This document shows, piece by piece, positions 8,073 to 17,598 of a stretch of 64,000 nt of DNA. Position 1 is the stretch's first letter, and the number at the start of each line of letters is the position of its first letter. The notes beneath the pieces were generated by a model. That model was not told the DNA's origin, did not search any database, and saw nothing but the letters and a program-made list of their open reading frames with translations. Made by a program: the position numbers and the translations under genes. The DNA comes from Prostheceraeus crozeri (lineage: Eukaryota; Platyhelminthes; Polycladida; Euryleptidae): NCBI GenBank assembly GCA_907163375.1, contig CAJQUW010003216.1:1-64000 (forward strand). Reading direction: 5' to 3'.

Positions 8073-9086
8073 ATGGCGAAACGTAAAATGACGAAATGTA
8101 AAAGTCAAAAGTCTTCAAAGTTTTCTTCAGCCATTCAAGCTCTCCGACGAATGAAAGCAAATCAGCGATACAATGCCATACGACATGCTAACGATAAATT
8201 CATTCGTGAAATTATTTCTCATGTGAGAAAGTTGAGGACGAAGAAATTAGCACCAAAACAACGAAAGCTACTTAAGCGATATGCTACAAAATTGCGTTTC
8301 ATCTCCAATCCTAAAGTCACCCTTCAAAGAAAGAGGAAAACTCTAACACAAAAGGGCGGTTTCCTTCCAGCGTTACTACCGATGTTAGCTCCTGTCGTGT
8401 GTAACCTATTGGGTAATATCTTGGCTCTAGACGTTAATTATGCAAATGTTGAATCTCAAAGTATTATAATGGATTTCAGACTTCAATGTGAGAAAGTTCT
8501 GACTGTATCAGGTCCATCTCATGCAGGTAAAACTGTTTTCACGCTGAATTTATTGGCTAAAAGAAGGGAGTTGTTTAAGGAACCTATCAATCGAGTGATT
8601 TGGTGTTATGGTATTTATCAACCGTCGCTGTTTCAGGAATTGCAAAGTCGCAACTTTATTCGACATGAAGGAATTATTGCAGAGGATAAACTTCAGTCTA
8701 ATGATGTTGTTGTATTGGATGATCTATTAAAAGAAAGTAAGAATTCAAAAGATGTTACAGATATGTTCACTCGTGCAGCACATCATAAAAGGTGTTTTAT
8801 CATCTATATCACACAAAATTTGTTTCTTGATGGAAAAGAAGCTCGTACACGAAACCTGAATACACACTATTATGCTATTTTCAAGAATCCGCGAGATAAA
8901 AGTCAATTTGAAATTTTAGCGCGACAAGTTGCACCCAGAGGATCAAAAGCCTTAATTGAAATTTTTCAAGCAGCTACTGAAAAACCACACGGTTACTTAT
9001 TCATTGACTTTACGCAGGAGTGCCCGGAAGAATTTAGATTTCGAAGTGATATTTTGAAAACTCCCATGGTTATCTACAAACTATGA
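8073..9086 (+). CDS. Core-like basic protein fused to FtsK/HerA-type packaging ATPase
   Basis: Residues 1-115 are very basic and end in a hydrophobic 'GGFLPALLPMLAP' segment, like small core proteins of adenovirus-related elements. From Met at 8469 onward the protein is a 205-residue A32-like ATPase: Walker A GPSHAGKT (Lys21 of the ATPase), Walker B 'VVVLDD', then 'IIYITQN'. In C the two parts are separate ORFs (51109-51474 and 50460-51077); B lacks one T near 8421, which removes the stop and joins them. The fusion is therefore probably a local accident. The ATPase should power genome packaging into capsids. Its stop overlaps the next start (ATGA). Confidence 0.8.
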   Translation: MAKRKMTKCKSQKSSKFSSAIQALRRMKANQRYNAIRHANDKFIREIISHVRKLRTKKLAPKQRKLLKRYATKLRFISNPKVTLQRKRKTLTQKGGFLPALLPMLAPVVCNLLGNILALDVNYANVESQSIIMDFRLQCEKVLTVSGPSHAGKTVFTLNLLAKRRELFKEPINRVIWCYGIYQPSLFQELQSRNFIRHEGIIAEDKLQSNDVVVLDDLLKESKNSKDVTDMFTRAAHHKRCFIIYITQNLFLDGKEARTRNLNTHYYAIFKNPRDKSQFEILARQVAPRGSKALIEIFQAATEKPHGYLFIDFTQECPEEFRFRSDILKTPMVIYKL

Positions 9087-9772
9087 GTTCTTATTCTCGC
9101 ATGATTGTTATTCCTCAGGATGAATATGTACAATTGACTGCCATGCAGCAAGTAAAGCAACCTCTTGCAAATCAAATGTATAGGAAAGAAATAGATTATC
9201 AGCAAAATGTTCACATCAAAGATCCACATCGTGCTGTATTATTACAATCGGAAACTGTTGAGCAATTGAAAAACTTGAAGAATAAGATGCGTGACTCTGT
9301 ATCGACTGCTACACCTTTAGCATCTCGCGCACATGCCATATCTCTTTTCAACAGTATTGAACCCCACCTCAATGTAAATGATAGAGGAGAAATCATTACA
9401 GATGAAAATAAAGTGATTGATGCTTCACGTTTTGAAGACTTAATTCAGTATGCGACGCGTAGGAAGCGCCGTCAGGGCTATGTTCCACCTGGTTGGTCAT
9501 ACTTTCTTAAACTATTGAAAAAGCATGTACCAAAATTTGCTTTGAATAATGAGACATTGAAAGAACTTGATTCAACAGTGGCTACTGCTCCAATGCTTCA
9601 GACGATGAAAATGCCAACAAATTGGTTTAAGACGTCACCTGCTACATCCCCTCCCACACTCACTAAGCAAACAAGAGGAAGAACTCGACGTAGATCTACG
9701 CCACCACTAAAACTGGTAAAAGGAAAACGTAAAGCAGCTCCTCCCAAGAAATACATGTTCTCAGACTATTAA
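9083..9772 (+). CDS. Conserved Polinton protein of unknown function (229 aa)
   Basis: Begins in an ATGA overlap with the ATPase stop, so it is probably made from the same transcript. Residues ~115-165 contain 'DLIQYATRRKRR' and 'PPGWSYFLKLLKKH', a region I recognise as recurrent in Polinton/adintovirus genomes without a settled function. The C-terminus is Arg/Lys/Pro-rich and probably binds DNA. It is intact in C with one extra Asn. A structural or assembly role is inferred only from its place between ATPase and integrase. Confidence 0.6.
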   Translation: MSSYSRMIVIPQDEYVQLTAMQQVKQPLANQMYRKEIDYQQNVHIKDPHRAVLLQSETVEQLKNLKNKMRDSVSTATPLASRAHAISLFNSIEPHLNVNDRGEIITDENKVIDASRFEDLIQYATRRKRRQGYVPPGWSYFLKLLKKHVPKFALNNETLKELDSTVATAPMLQTMKMPTNWFKTSPATSPPTLTKQTRGRTRRRSTPPLKLVKGKRKAAPPKKYMFSDY

Positions 9773-9773
9773 T

Positions 9774-9989
9774 ATGAAGCAGATGTGTTGCTTGCCATGT
9801 AATGAGCCGCCAGAGGTGAATGTCGTTGTCACTTGCACTTGCTGCGCCAGCTCTCACAATGAAACTCCTAAGCAATGTGAACACGATCGCAAAACCGCTA
9901 AAGCTAAATGCTGCAGTTGTTGTAAATGTAGAAAGGCAAGAAAGCAAAAACATGAGAAGGAGGAAAAAGAGTCAGTCGTCATCAACTGA
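9774..9989 (+). CDS. Small cysteine-rich protein (71 aa)
   Basis: The ATG follows the previous stop by one base. The product has cysteine pairs throughout (CCLPC, CTCC, CCSCCKC) and a Lys/Glu-rich tail, so metal binding is likely. The C copy differs at one residue (His to Asp), while the overlapping frame also stays open. The last 38 bases overlap the integrase start. It could be a genuine overlapping gene or a frame kept open by chance; the tight spacing favours a gene. Confidence 0.45.
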   Translation: MKQMCCLPCNEPPEVNVVVTCTCCASSHNETPKQCEHDRKTAKAKCCSCCKCRKARKQKHEKEEKESVVIN

Positions 9990-11040
9990 ACGTTTGAAGT
10001 CAATCTATTATGATGTAAAACATCCGGCAGGATTTGCATCGATCAAGAAATTATCAAAAGCGAGTGGTCTTCCACAATCACAAGTGAAGCGATGGTTAAA
10101 GGGTCAGGCTACCTATACACTCCACAAACAAGCGAAAAAGAAGTACCGCACCCGCCATTATATTGTTCATGACATTGATGAACAGTGGCAAGCAGATTTG
10201 TGTGATGTCGCCTCCATTTCAAAACATAACTCGGGCAATAATTTTATTTTAACCGTCATTGATATTTTCTCGCGTTATGCGTGGGCTCAACCTTTAAAAA
10301 CTAAAGAAGGGAAAGGAGTAGCAAAAGCATTCCAAACAATTTTTCGAGAAGGTCGCATTCCAAAAAGAATTCAGAGTGATCAAGGAAAAGAGTTTGAAAA
10401 TCAGCATGTGAGAAGATTATTTGAGAGGCATGACATTGAGTTGTTTAGTGTAAAGAGTGCTTATAAAGCTGCACTCGTTGAACGTTTTAATCGCACATTA
10501 AAAAATTGCTTGTGGCGACATTTTACTGCCAACTTGACACAAAATTGGACAAAGGTTCTACAAGATACACTCCATGCCTACAATCACTCTATCCATCGTT
10601 CTATTGGATTCAGACCAGTAGATGTAAATGCTGACAATGTAGATAAAGTGCATGAATCATTCGAACGTAAACCCACTCATGTGAAAAGTGATGTGGAAAT
10701 TGGTGATAAAGTTCGTATCTCAAAAGTGAAAAGTGTTTTTGCTAAAGGGTACCTTCCGAATTGGACAGAGGAGGTATTTACAGTATCAAGTATTAATCAA
10801 AAAGACTCTCCCACCACCTACAAGTTGAAAGATTACGATAATGAAGAAATTGAGGGTAGCTTTTACCGCGATGAGATTGAGGTAGTCACTGAAAGTGAAA
10901 CATATTTGGTAGAGAAAATCATTCGATGTAAAAAACGGCAAGGTGAAGAATGGTGTCTTGTTAAATGGACTGGTTATCCTTCAAGTATGAACTCTTGGAT
11001 GCGTCGTGCCGACATCTTTCATCTAAGTGATCGACAGTGA
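9952..11040 (+). CDS. Polinton integrase (retroviral-type, chromodomain)
   Basis: DDE integrase that would join the linear element DNA to host chromosomes. Counting from ATG 9952 (362 aa), a short helix-turn-helix-like region 'GLPQSQVKRWLKG' precedes the rve core with Asp82 ('QADLCDV'), Asp143 ('IQSDQGKEFEN') and Glu177 ('LVERFNRT'), 33 residues apart for the last pair. The C-terminus holds a chromodomain: 'LVEKIIRCKK' through 'CLVKWTGYPSSMNSW'. The frame is open upstream to 9820, but that stretch overlaps the Cys-rich gene and lacks integrase features. Intact in both B and C. Confidence 0.9.
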   Translation: MRRRKKSQSSSTERLKSIYYDVKHPAGFASIKKLSKASGLPQSQVKRWLKGQATYTLHKQAKKKYRTRHYIVHDIDEQWQADLCDVASISKHNSGNNFILTVIDIFSRYAWAQPLKTKEGKGVAKAFQTIFREGRIPKRIQSDQGKEFENQHVRRLFERHDIELFSVKSAYKAALVERFNRTLKNCLWRHFTANLTQNWTKVLQDTLHAYNHSIHRSIGFRPVDVNADNVDKVHESFERKPTHVKSDVEIGDKVRISKVKSVFAKGYLPNWTEEVFTVSSINQKDSPTTYKLKDYDNEEIEGSFYRDEIEVVTESETYLVEKIIRCKKRQGEEWCLVKWTGYPSSMNSWMRRADIFHLSDRQ

Positions 11041-11081
11041 TTCATGCAAAGTTGTAACTAACAATGTTTAGGGTTTGAGCT

Positions 11082-11348
11082 ATGAATCCAACTGCCTCAT
11101 TTTATTCACGACCCTCCTATGTAAGTGGTGGAGGACAAATTTACATCGGCGCTCGCCGCCAACGTGGAGGTAGCATACTTGGTGCACTGAAATCTGTTGT
11201 AGCACCTCTCGTATCCAATGTCGGAAGATCTTTAAAACGAAATGTTTTAAGTAATGCCGTTGGCTTTGCTGGTGATGTTGCTAGTGATCTTTCCAGAGGT
11301 AGAAGTTTTAAGAGCAGTTTGTTGAATCGTGGGAAGGAACGTGGTTGA
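11082..11348 (+). CDS. Core/pVI-like minor structural protein, interrupted by TGA
   Basis: Has a Gly/Arg-rich N-terminus ('GARRQRGGSILGALKS') followed by an amphipathic helix and 'GDVASDLSRGRSFKSS', the usual look of the small core or pVI-like protein of Polintons and adintoviruses. A TGA at 11346-11348 is followed by an open frame to 11537 that continues the protein with a very Arg/Lys-rich tail, as expected for a DNA-packing protein. The same TGA is present in C, so it is an old nonsense mutation, a read-through site or a boundary between two genes. Confidence 0.6.
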   Translation: MNPTASFYSRPSYVSGGGQIYIGARRQRGGSILGALKSVVAPLVSNVGRSLKRNVLSNAVGFAGDVASDLSRGRSFKSSLLNRGKERG

Positions 11349-11537
11349 AAAGCATTGAAGCAGACCTTTGCTGGTGTTACTCAAGGAAAGAAATCGCCTA
11401 AACGAATGAATAAAGGAAGAAGGAAACATCGCGGAGCTGGTAGGATGCGATCTTCAGTCAAAAGGCATTCACGCAAACGTCGCAGAGGCTCTAATCATTC
11501 ATCAGGCGCTAAACGACGACGCTGCTATAACTTCTAA
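11349..11537 (+). CDS. Basic tail of the core protein (downstream of TGA)
   Basis: Same frame as the preceding ORF. It encodes about 60 residues dominated by Arg, Lys, Ser and Gly ('KRHSRKRRRG') and ends 2 bp before the capsid gene. Its coding character suggests it is, or was, the C-terminal half of the core protein. If translated separately it would need a start other than ATG near the stop, or the ATG at 11407. Confidence 0.4.
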   Translation, partial: KALKQTFAGVTQGKKSPKRMNKGRRKHRGAGRMRSSVKRHSRKRRRGSNHSSGAKRRRCYNF

Positions 11538-11539
11538 TC

Positions 11540-12028
11540 ATGGAGTGTAAAACTTCCGGATTTTGTTTGTTTGATCAACAAGCCATACAGACAGATATTC
11601 TTAGTTCAAGTATTGTAGATTATCATCCTCGAACAGCTGAGAATGCTGGCCCCATTGAATTTGTTATTCCTGGTGGTAGTGATGACTACATAGATTTCAG
11701 TTATGCGATGGTTGATTTGAGGTTTAGAATTAAGCAAGCAGATGGAACTGCTATTGAAGATGTGCATAAAGTTGGACTGAACAATTTACCATTGACTACA
11801 TTACTTCGCGATGTTTCTCTAACGATTGGAGAGCAGCAGGTGGAAGGTGGTCAAAGCGATTATCCCTATAAATCATATTTCAATCATGTATCACAGTTTC
11901 ATCCAGCAGCACAAAAAAGTCATATGGAAGCCATGGGATGGTACAGAGATGAAGCAGGAAAATTTGATGTTGAAACAAACAGTGGCTTTGTAAAGCGATC
12001 TGCTATGATTAAAGATAGTAAAGTATGA
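11540..12028 (+). pseudogene. Major capsid protein, N-terminal part (split by LINE)
   Basis: First 161 codons of the hexon-like major capsid protein whose intact copy is 46726-48003 in C. The LINE insertion after TATG 12024-12027 creates a TGA at 12026-12028. The rest of the gene resumes at 16805-17598. The protein is the double-jelly-roll type of Polintons (F54H12.2-like proteins of animal genomes), for example 'GPIEFVIPGGSDDYIDFS' near residue 36. Confidence 0.85.
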
Positions 12029-13305
12029 AGAAAACTAAATCGTCAAAGTCGTCTCCTGTCAGTAGGCCTAAGAACAGTGGTATCACCAGTGTAGGATCCT
12101 CCAACAGTAGGTCGTCTGTCACGCACCAGAATTCGTCACAGTTTTCGAAGACCAACCAAGTTTCAAAAGACCCTAAAGCTCCCCAAATGAAGAGTTGCTG
12201 GTGCAAACAACCATCCAGCAAGTCTGAAATTGAATGTTCAAGTTGTAGAGATTGGATTCATTACTCTTGCCTAGGACTTTCCATTCAGGATTTATCGTCA
12301 GTCATTAACGATGATCCTGGTCTCTATCTCTGTAAAACCTGTGTGAGTCAACCCACTGAAAACTTGAAACAAATAAAGACAGATCTTCAAGCTGCACACT
12401 CATTTGCAGCTATATTTTGCTTCGACCAGAACGTTTATGATATCTTGAATGATGCATTATTTGTCAATGGTTCTTGTAGTTTATTGTCTTCTTCGTCTCG
12501 CTCACAGTTGGTCAATTCTGACGCTAATGTGCAAACCGGAGCTTCATATCCGGAACATGAGGCTCTCGAGAAATCACTCTCCATTCTACGCGAATCGATA
12601 GATGCCTTATCGAAGAAGATCAACGAATCTCTCCCGGCACGCCTCGCTGAACTAGAAAATAAAATAGAATTTCTAGCCACCTCCCTGCATTCCTCAGGGT
12701 CTTCTAGAGATGAACGGTCATTTGCTGGTGTTGTGAAGTCCCCACTATCTTCTCATCAGTTGTATCCCTTTCCTCAGATGCCCCAGAGTGCCTCACGTGA
12801 ATCGAGTGCAACCTATTCCGAAGCAACTAGCTCAGGCGTTGTTATACCTAATGAGCTTATTTTGTCAAACTTCCCGGAAAAGGAAGATTTGTCACTGAGC
12901 ATTGCTGAACTTATGAATTGTTTTAGGGACAACGGACTATTTTGCCCTGGTCCTTTTGATGTTGTTCGGTTAGGTAGGTTAAAGAACTCGACTACCGGTC
13001 CAAGAATCGTAAAGCTCATATTTCACACAACATTCGATGCTAAGTCGTTCAAGGCAGGGTTTTCTCGTATTAGCTCCTCTCATAAACTCTTCTCGGACAC
13101 GAAGTTGAGGTACAGTTTGTCTGCGCAAGGCCGAGCTTTGAAAAAACGATGCTTTGAGCTGAATTCTCCCCACTCCTCAGTTTCCTCTGATATGCGCAGT
13201 GAAAGCTATAGCCTTCGTGAATCGGGTACTATTTGGCGCTTTATTAAACTAGATAATGGGAGCTGGAAGAGAGACATGCATTGGTCAGATGCTCCAAAAA
13301 ACTGA
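12025..13305 (+). CDS. LINE ORF1 protein with PHD finger (426 aa)
   Basis: Residues ~55-110 form a PHD-type zinc finger (CWCKQ, then 'CSSCRDWIHYSC', then 'LCKTC'), as seen in ORF1 of CR1/L2-clade elements. A coiled-coil region (~180-225) and an RRM-like nucleic-acid-binding domain (~275-420) follow. The ATG lies in the target-site duplication, so this copy uses a start codon donated by the capsid gene; the native N-terminus may be longer. Its 3' end overlaps ORF2 by 25 bases. Confidence 0.75.
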   Translation: MKKTKSSKSSPVSRPKNSGITSVGSSNSRSSVTHQNSSQFSKTNQVSKDPKAPQMKSCWCKQPSSKSEIECSSCRDWIHYSCLGLSIQDLSSVINDDPGLYLCKTCVSQPTENLKQIKTDLQAAHSFAAIFCFDQNVYDILNDALFVNGSCSLLSSSSRSQLVNSDANVQTGASYPEHEALEKSLSILRESIDALSKKINESLPARLAELENKIEFLATSLHSSGSSRDERSFAGVVKSPLSSHQLYPFPQMPQSASRESSATYSEATSSGVVIPNELILSNFPEKEDLSLSIAELMNCFRDNGLFCPGPFDVVRLGRLKNSTTGPRIVKLIFHTTFDAKSFKAGFSRISSSHKLFSDTKLRYSLSAQGRALKKRCFELNSPHSSVSSDMRSESYSLRESGTIWRFIKLDNGSWKRDMHWSDAPKN

Positions 13306-16300
13306 AACCTGATAACTTTGTTCATACCAGCAACTCTCAAAACATTGCTCCTACAGTAAGCCAAAGCAGTTCTGCTTGTAACTCTGTTATAAAGTGTGTC
13401 ATGAATAACGCGAGATCATTAAAAAACAAATTGATTAATCTTTGGCAACTACTTTCATCCTGCGTCTACGATGTTCTCGTTTTTACGGAGACATGGTTAT
13501 CACCAAATATTTCAGATAGTCTTCTTACCAGTGCAACACCCTACAAAGTAGTGCGTTGTGATCGTTCTGATGGTTACGGTGGGGTTGCAATTTTTGCGCG
13601 AGACTCCTTTTCTCTGAATTGTCGAACCTCTCAATCAACTACCTGCTTGAATTTTCTATGTCTCGACATTGATTTACCCAAGGGAACATCTTATAGATTT
13701 ATCTCATTGTATCTTCCTCCCCCTGTCTCCTCAGACACTGCCAATTCCTTAATTGATCTACTAGATCTGTGGATTAATCCAAACAAACCTACATTCTTAT
13801 GTGGAGATCTAAACCTACCACATATAGATTGGTCCATTCCCATAAACCGAGGTGATGCTGCTCATGAGACGTTCTTAAACGGTATTTCCCAGAATAATCT
13901 TACACAACTGGTTGAAACTCCAACTCGAGGAAACGCCATCCTAGATCTCGTGCTCACAAATTGTCCAAATGTTGTCTCTAAAATCATTGTTTCCCCTTCC
14001 TTTCACTCTTCTTGCGATCACTTGTCTGTTGAATTCTCTATCCTGTTACCGAGCACTCTTAGTCCTCCGAAATCCACTCGTCGTTTTTACGACTACAATA
14101 AGGCAGACTTCAATGGCATGTCCACGTACCTTAGCAGCATTAACTGGTCACCTATCATGAATGGTTCTGTAGATGTTGAAACTGCGTGGGATTTCTTTAT
14201 TTTGACTATACATAGCTGTATTGCACAATATGTCCCTGTAATTACCGAAAAAAAGTATCGCTCAAGAGCTCCGAAAATTCTACGAAAACTCCTTGCTAAG
14301 AAGAAGAAATATTATAAGAAAAATTCCGCAAAATATAAAGAAGTTGCACAAGAATATGATCACGCAGTAGAACAAATAGCGATGTTTAGAGAGGAGAAGC
14401 TAACTCAGAGTGGAGATATTCGTAAATTTTACGCCTATGCTAAGCGCCGAACGAAAAGTAGTCGCGCAATTCCACCCATCTGCAATGAAAATGACAGCAT
14501 GATTTTTGACACCCTCGATAAAGCAAACTTATTAAATGCTTACTTTGCATCCGTTTTCACATCAGACGATGGTGCCTTACCTCCCTTCCCTAAACGAGTG
14601 AATCCTGGAATATCTCTGGATTTCATTCATTTTAATCCGGAAATTGTTGAAAGAGCTCTAGAACGGTTGCCGCCTAAATTATCACAAACTCCTGATGATA
14701 TCCCTCTACTTATTCTTCGACGTCTTGCTAGTACTCTCGCATTCCCATTAAGTTGCATTTTTGATCTATCCATGTCAACCGGCAAATTACCATCTACTTG
14801 GAAAAAAGCTCTAGTCTGTCCAGTCTTTAAGAACAAAGGATCCTCCTCTTCCCCCAATAGCTATCGCCCGATCTCACTTACCTCTGGCTGTTGTAAGGTC
14901 ATGGAAAGGGTAATTTCTGATGAAATATATTCCTATACAATGAGCCATAAGCTTTTATCCATGGAACAGCACGGCTTCCTTCCCCGACGTTCAACAGTTA
15001 CACACATGCTCAGTTCGATATTCGAAATGTGTTCTGCATTAAGTCTCCATAATCGCTTCGATTGCGTGTACATTGATTTCTCTAAGGGCTTCGACACAGT
15101 ATCAATACCTAAGCTTCTCCATAAACTCTCAAGCTATGGTTTCAATGGTCAATTGCTCCAATGGATTAATAATTATCTATGTAATCGAACTCAGAAAGTC
15201 ATAATCAACACCATCACTTCGGACGCGGTAGCTGTTACAAGTGGCGTACCCCAAGGCTCTGTTCTTGGACCTGTATTGTTCCTTCTTTATGTCAATGACG
15301 TGTTTGACTGCCTTGTTGGATCGACTTCAGCCCGCCTTTATGCTGATGACTTGAAATTTATGTCAACCAGAAGTTATAACTCCTCTTCACAAGTATCTTC
15401 AGACCTAAAACATACTCTTCTCAAATTTGATAATTGGTGTAAAACGTGGCAACTGAAGATTTCTATGCAAAAAAGCTTGCTGTTTACTGCAGGAGATCGA
15501 TATGCTCCTTCCGTCAACTATCATCTCGACAGCGTATCCCTGAAAAATTCAGTCACTGTGAAAGACGTGGGCTTTTTAATCTCATCAGATCTCAGATCTA
15601 GTGATCACTGTGCGCGCATCAGCTCAATCGCATATGCCAGAGCATACTGTATCCTAAAATCTTTCGTTTGCCACAACTCTCGTATCTTAATGAAAGCCTT
15701 TGTTGTCTTTGTTCGCCCTCTCTTGGAATATGGAAGTGTAATCTTTTCACCGTACCTCAAACGCGACATTTTTCGTATTGAGCGTGTTCAGAGATTCTTC
15801 ACCCGCATCGTCTGTAAACGCTCTGGTATCAAGTATGACAGCTACTCTCACAGATTACAATTGTTAAGATTAAAATCTCTAGAATATAGGCGCATTTTGT
15901 TGGACTTGTACTTCTTGTATAAACTGTACTACAATCATTTCGACTTGTCGCTCAACTCTTTCTTTACCACCTACCTTTCTTCTCAAATTACTCGAGGTCA
16001 ATCACGTAACAGCTGTCAGATTGTGCCAGTCTTTAAAGTTAATTCGAACTATCTCAGTGGATTGTTTTTCTTTCGCGTCATCAAAATATGGAATTCATTA
16101 AACGATTCAATAGTAAAAGCTCCAACCTTCATGATGTTCAAGAACAGACTCAAATCAATTGATCTAAGTGAATTTTGCTCATACTGTGACTGCTAACATG
16201 TGATTTCGTATAAAATTATTTGACAAGTGCTTTTTATACCTGATGGTAAATTTTATTTAGATACATTCCTACATTCCATATTGAAGATGATTCTCATCAT

Positions 16301-16804
16301 AATGAAGATCAAGAATAGTCTCAATCTCATTGATCCGAGTGAATTTGTATATATTGTGACCATGATCATTAAAGTGTAAATTTTGTATAGATGATTTTGT
16401 TGCATTCATTCTTGTATTAGATTTAAGCATTTACGTTCTTTTGCTCCATTGTGAGGACTCCCATTCAATGAACTCTTATCATGTCGTGATCATCACTCTT
16501 CAAATTTGTAAATATAGGCCCTATAGATCTCACGTATTTTGTATATGGTATATGATGTACAGTGTATATCATGATGACTCTGAAAATTTGTGAATATGTA
16601 GGTCTCATATAATTTGTTTATGATGTGCATGTACATCATGATCACTTGGTGTATTTGTAAATATATATCTCATGTATTTTTTATTGATGCTAAACTTTGC
16701 GTATGCATATGTAACACGTTATCAACGCTTGCTTGTAAGTGCCCTCGCGGCCATCGCTTTGCGTTTTCTGTATATTTCAGAATAAACATTTATGACTTAT
16801 GACT
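12028..16804 (+). mobile_element. CR1/L2-like non-LTR retrotransposon in the capsid gene
   Basis: Two intact overlapping ORFs (PHD-type ORF1 and endonuclease-RT ORF2), a 3' UTR with imperfect ~85-bp internal repeats (at about 16506, 16589 and 16655) and a heptameric tail (TTATGAC)2-TTATG. Comparison with the uninterrupted capsid gene in C places the insertion between GTATG and TCAGC, with a probable 4-bp duplication TATG (12024-12027 and 16805-16808). No 5' UTR is present, so the copy is 5'-truncated at or near ORF1. Confidence 0.85.
13281..16196 (+). CDS. LINE ORF2: endonuclease and reverse transcriptase (971 aa)
   Basis: Intact. The N-terminal apurinic-like endonuclease shows 'NARSLKNKL', 'FTETWL', 'CGDLNLPHIDW' and 'SCDHLSVEF'. 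The reverse transcriptase shows 'SYRPISLTSG', 'DFSKGFDTVS', 'GVPQGSVLGPVLF' and the catalytic 'YADD'. A C-terminal region ends with 'FFFRVIKIWNSL', common in CR1-like elements. It should nick the target and copy its RNA at the break. The long open frames imply a recent insertion. Confidence 0.9.
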   Translation: MVRCSKKLKPDNFVHTSNSQNIAPTVSQSSSACNSVIKCVMNNARSLKNKLINLWQLLSSCVYDVLVFTETWLSPNISDSLLTSATPYKVVRCDRSDGYGGVAIFARDSFSLNCRTSQSTTCLNFLCLDIDLPKGTSYRFISLYLPPPVSSDTANSLIDLLDLWINPNKPTFLCGDLNLPHIDWSIPINRGDAAHETFLNGISQNNLTQLVETPTRGNAILDLVLTNCPNVVSKIIVSPSFHSSCDHLSVEFSILLPSTLSPPKSTRRFYDYNKADFNGMSTYLSSINWSPIMNGSVDVETAWDFFILTIHSCIAQYVPVITEKKYRSRAPKILRKLLAKKKKYYKKNSAKYKEVAQEYDHAVEQIAMFREEKLTQSGDIRKFYAYAKRRTKSSRAIPPICNENDSMIFDTLDKANLLNAYFASVFTSDDGALPPFPKRVNPGISLDFIHFNPEIVERALERLPPKLSQTPDDIPLLILRRLASTLAFPLSCIFDLSMSTGKLPSTWKKALVCPVFKNKGSSSSPNSYRPISLTSGCCKVMERVISDEIYSYTMSHKLLSMEQHGFLPRRSTVTHMLSSIFEMCSALSLHNRFDCVYIDFSKGFDTVSIPKLLHKLSSYGFNGQLLQWINNYLCNRTQKVIINTITSDAVAVTSGVPQGSVLGPVLFLLYVNDVFDCLVGSTSARLYADDLKFMSTRSYNSSSQVSSDLKHTLLKFDNWCKTWQLKISMQKSLLFTAGDRYAPSVNYHLDSVSLKNSVTVKDVGFLISSDLRSSDHCARISSIAYARAYCILKSFVCHNSRILMKAFVVFVRPLLEYGSVIFSPYLKRDIFRIERVQRFFTRIVCKRSGIKYDSYSHRLQLLRLKSLEYRRILLDLYFLYKLYYNHFDLSLNSFFTTYLSSQITRGQSRNSCQIVPVFKVNSNYLSGLFFFRVIKIWNSLNDSIVKAPTFMMFKNRLKSIDLSEFCSYCDC

Positions 16805-17598
16805 TATGTCAGCTATATGGTCCGCTGAATTTAGACTTCTTTAGACAGTCAAAGGTTTTACTCTGTAATACCAGCATGCGACTCAAGCTGACATTGAATA
16901 AGCCTGAATTTGCACTGAATGCATTTGGTAAAGTTGACAATTTTAGAATTCATGTGGAAGATATTGCACTTTACATTCGTCGAGTAGTACCGAATCCAAG
17001 TGTCATTAGAGGACATGCTGAAGGTCTTAACCGCAAAAATGCCATTTACCCCGTTCAGCATACAAAGCTTCTCACCTTTACAATTCCGAAAGATCAAAAG
17101 AGTTTCATGAAAGATGGCCTCTTTCCATCGGAAGCACCGAAGCTCCTCATGGTGGCAATGGTTGAAAATGATGCATTTAATGGTAATATAAAGAAGAATC
17201 CTTTCAATTTTAAACACAATCAGTTAAGTGAAATTGCTTTACGTGTAAATGGTGTGAGTCATCCTGGTCCACCCTACAAATCAGATTTTGCTGCGGATCA
17301 ATTTATGCGCAGTTATGTTGATTTTATGGATGTCTTTGGCTTTTACAATACGGATGACACCAACGGACTTACTATGAAAGAGTTTAAGAGTGGATATACT
17401 ATTTATGCATTTGATTTGACTGCTGACAGCGATATTAGTGCACCTTATCGTCAAGCGAACGTGCCTCATAATATTCGTTTGGATTTGACGTTCAAAAGAA
17501 CACTATCTGAGACGATCAATGTATTAATTTATGCAGTCTTCGATTCAAATATTGAAATTACAAAGTATCGTGACGTGATTCTTCAGTATAATCGTTAA
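16805..17598 (+). pseudogene. Major capsid protein, C-terminal part
   Basis: Continues the capsid reading frame from 'CQLYGPLNLDFF' to 'YRDVILQYNR', matching residues ~162-425 of the copy in C with a handful of substitutions. The stop overlaps the protease start (TAATG, 17596-17600). Apart from the LINE insertion this capsid gene would be intact. Confidence 0.85.

Noticed and set aside
16614-16802. 62-codon ORF in the LINE 3' UTR
   Set aside because: Built from A/T-rich tandem repeats of the UTR.
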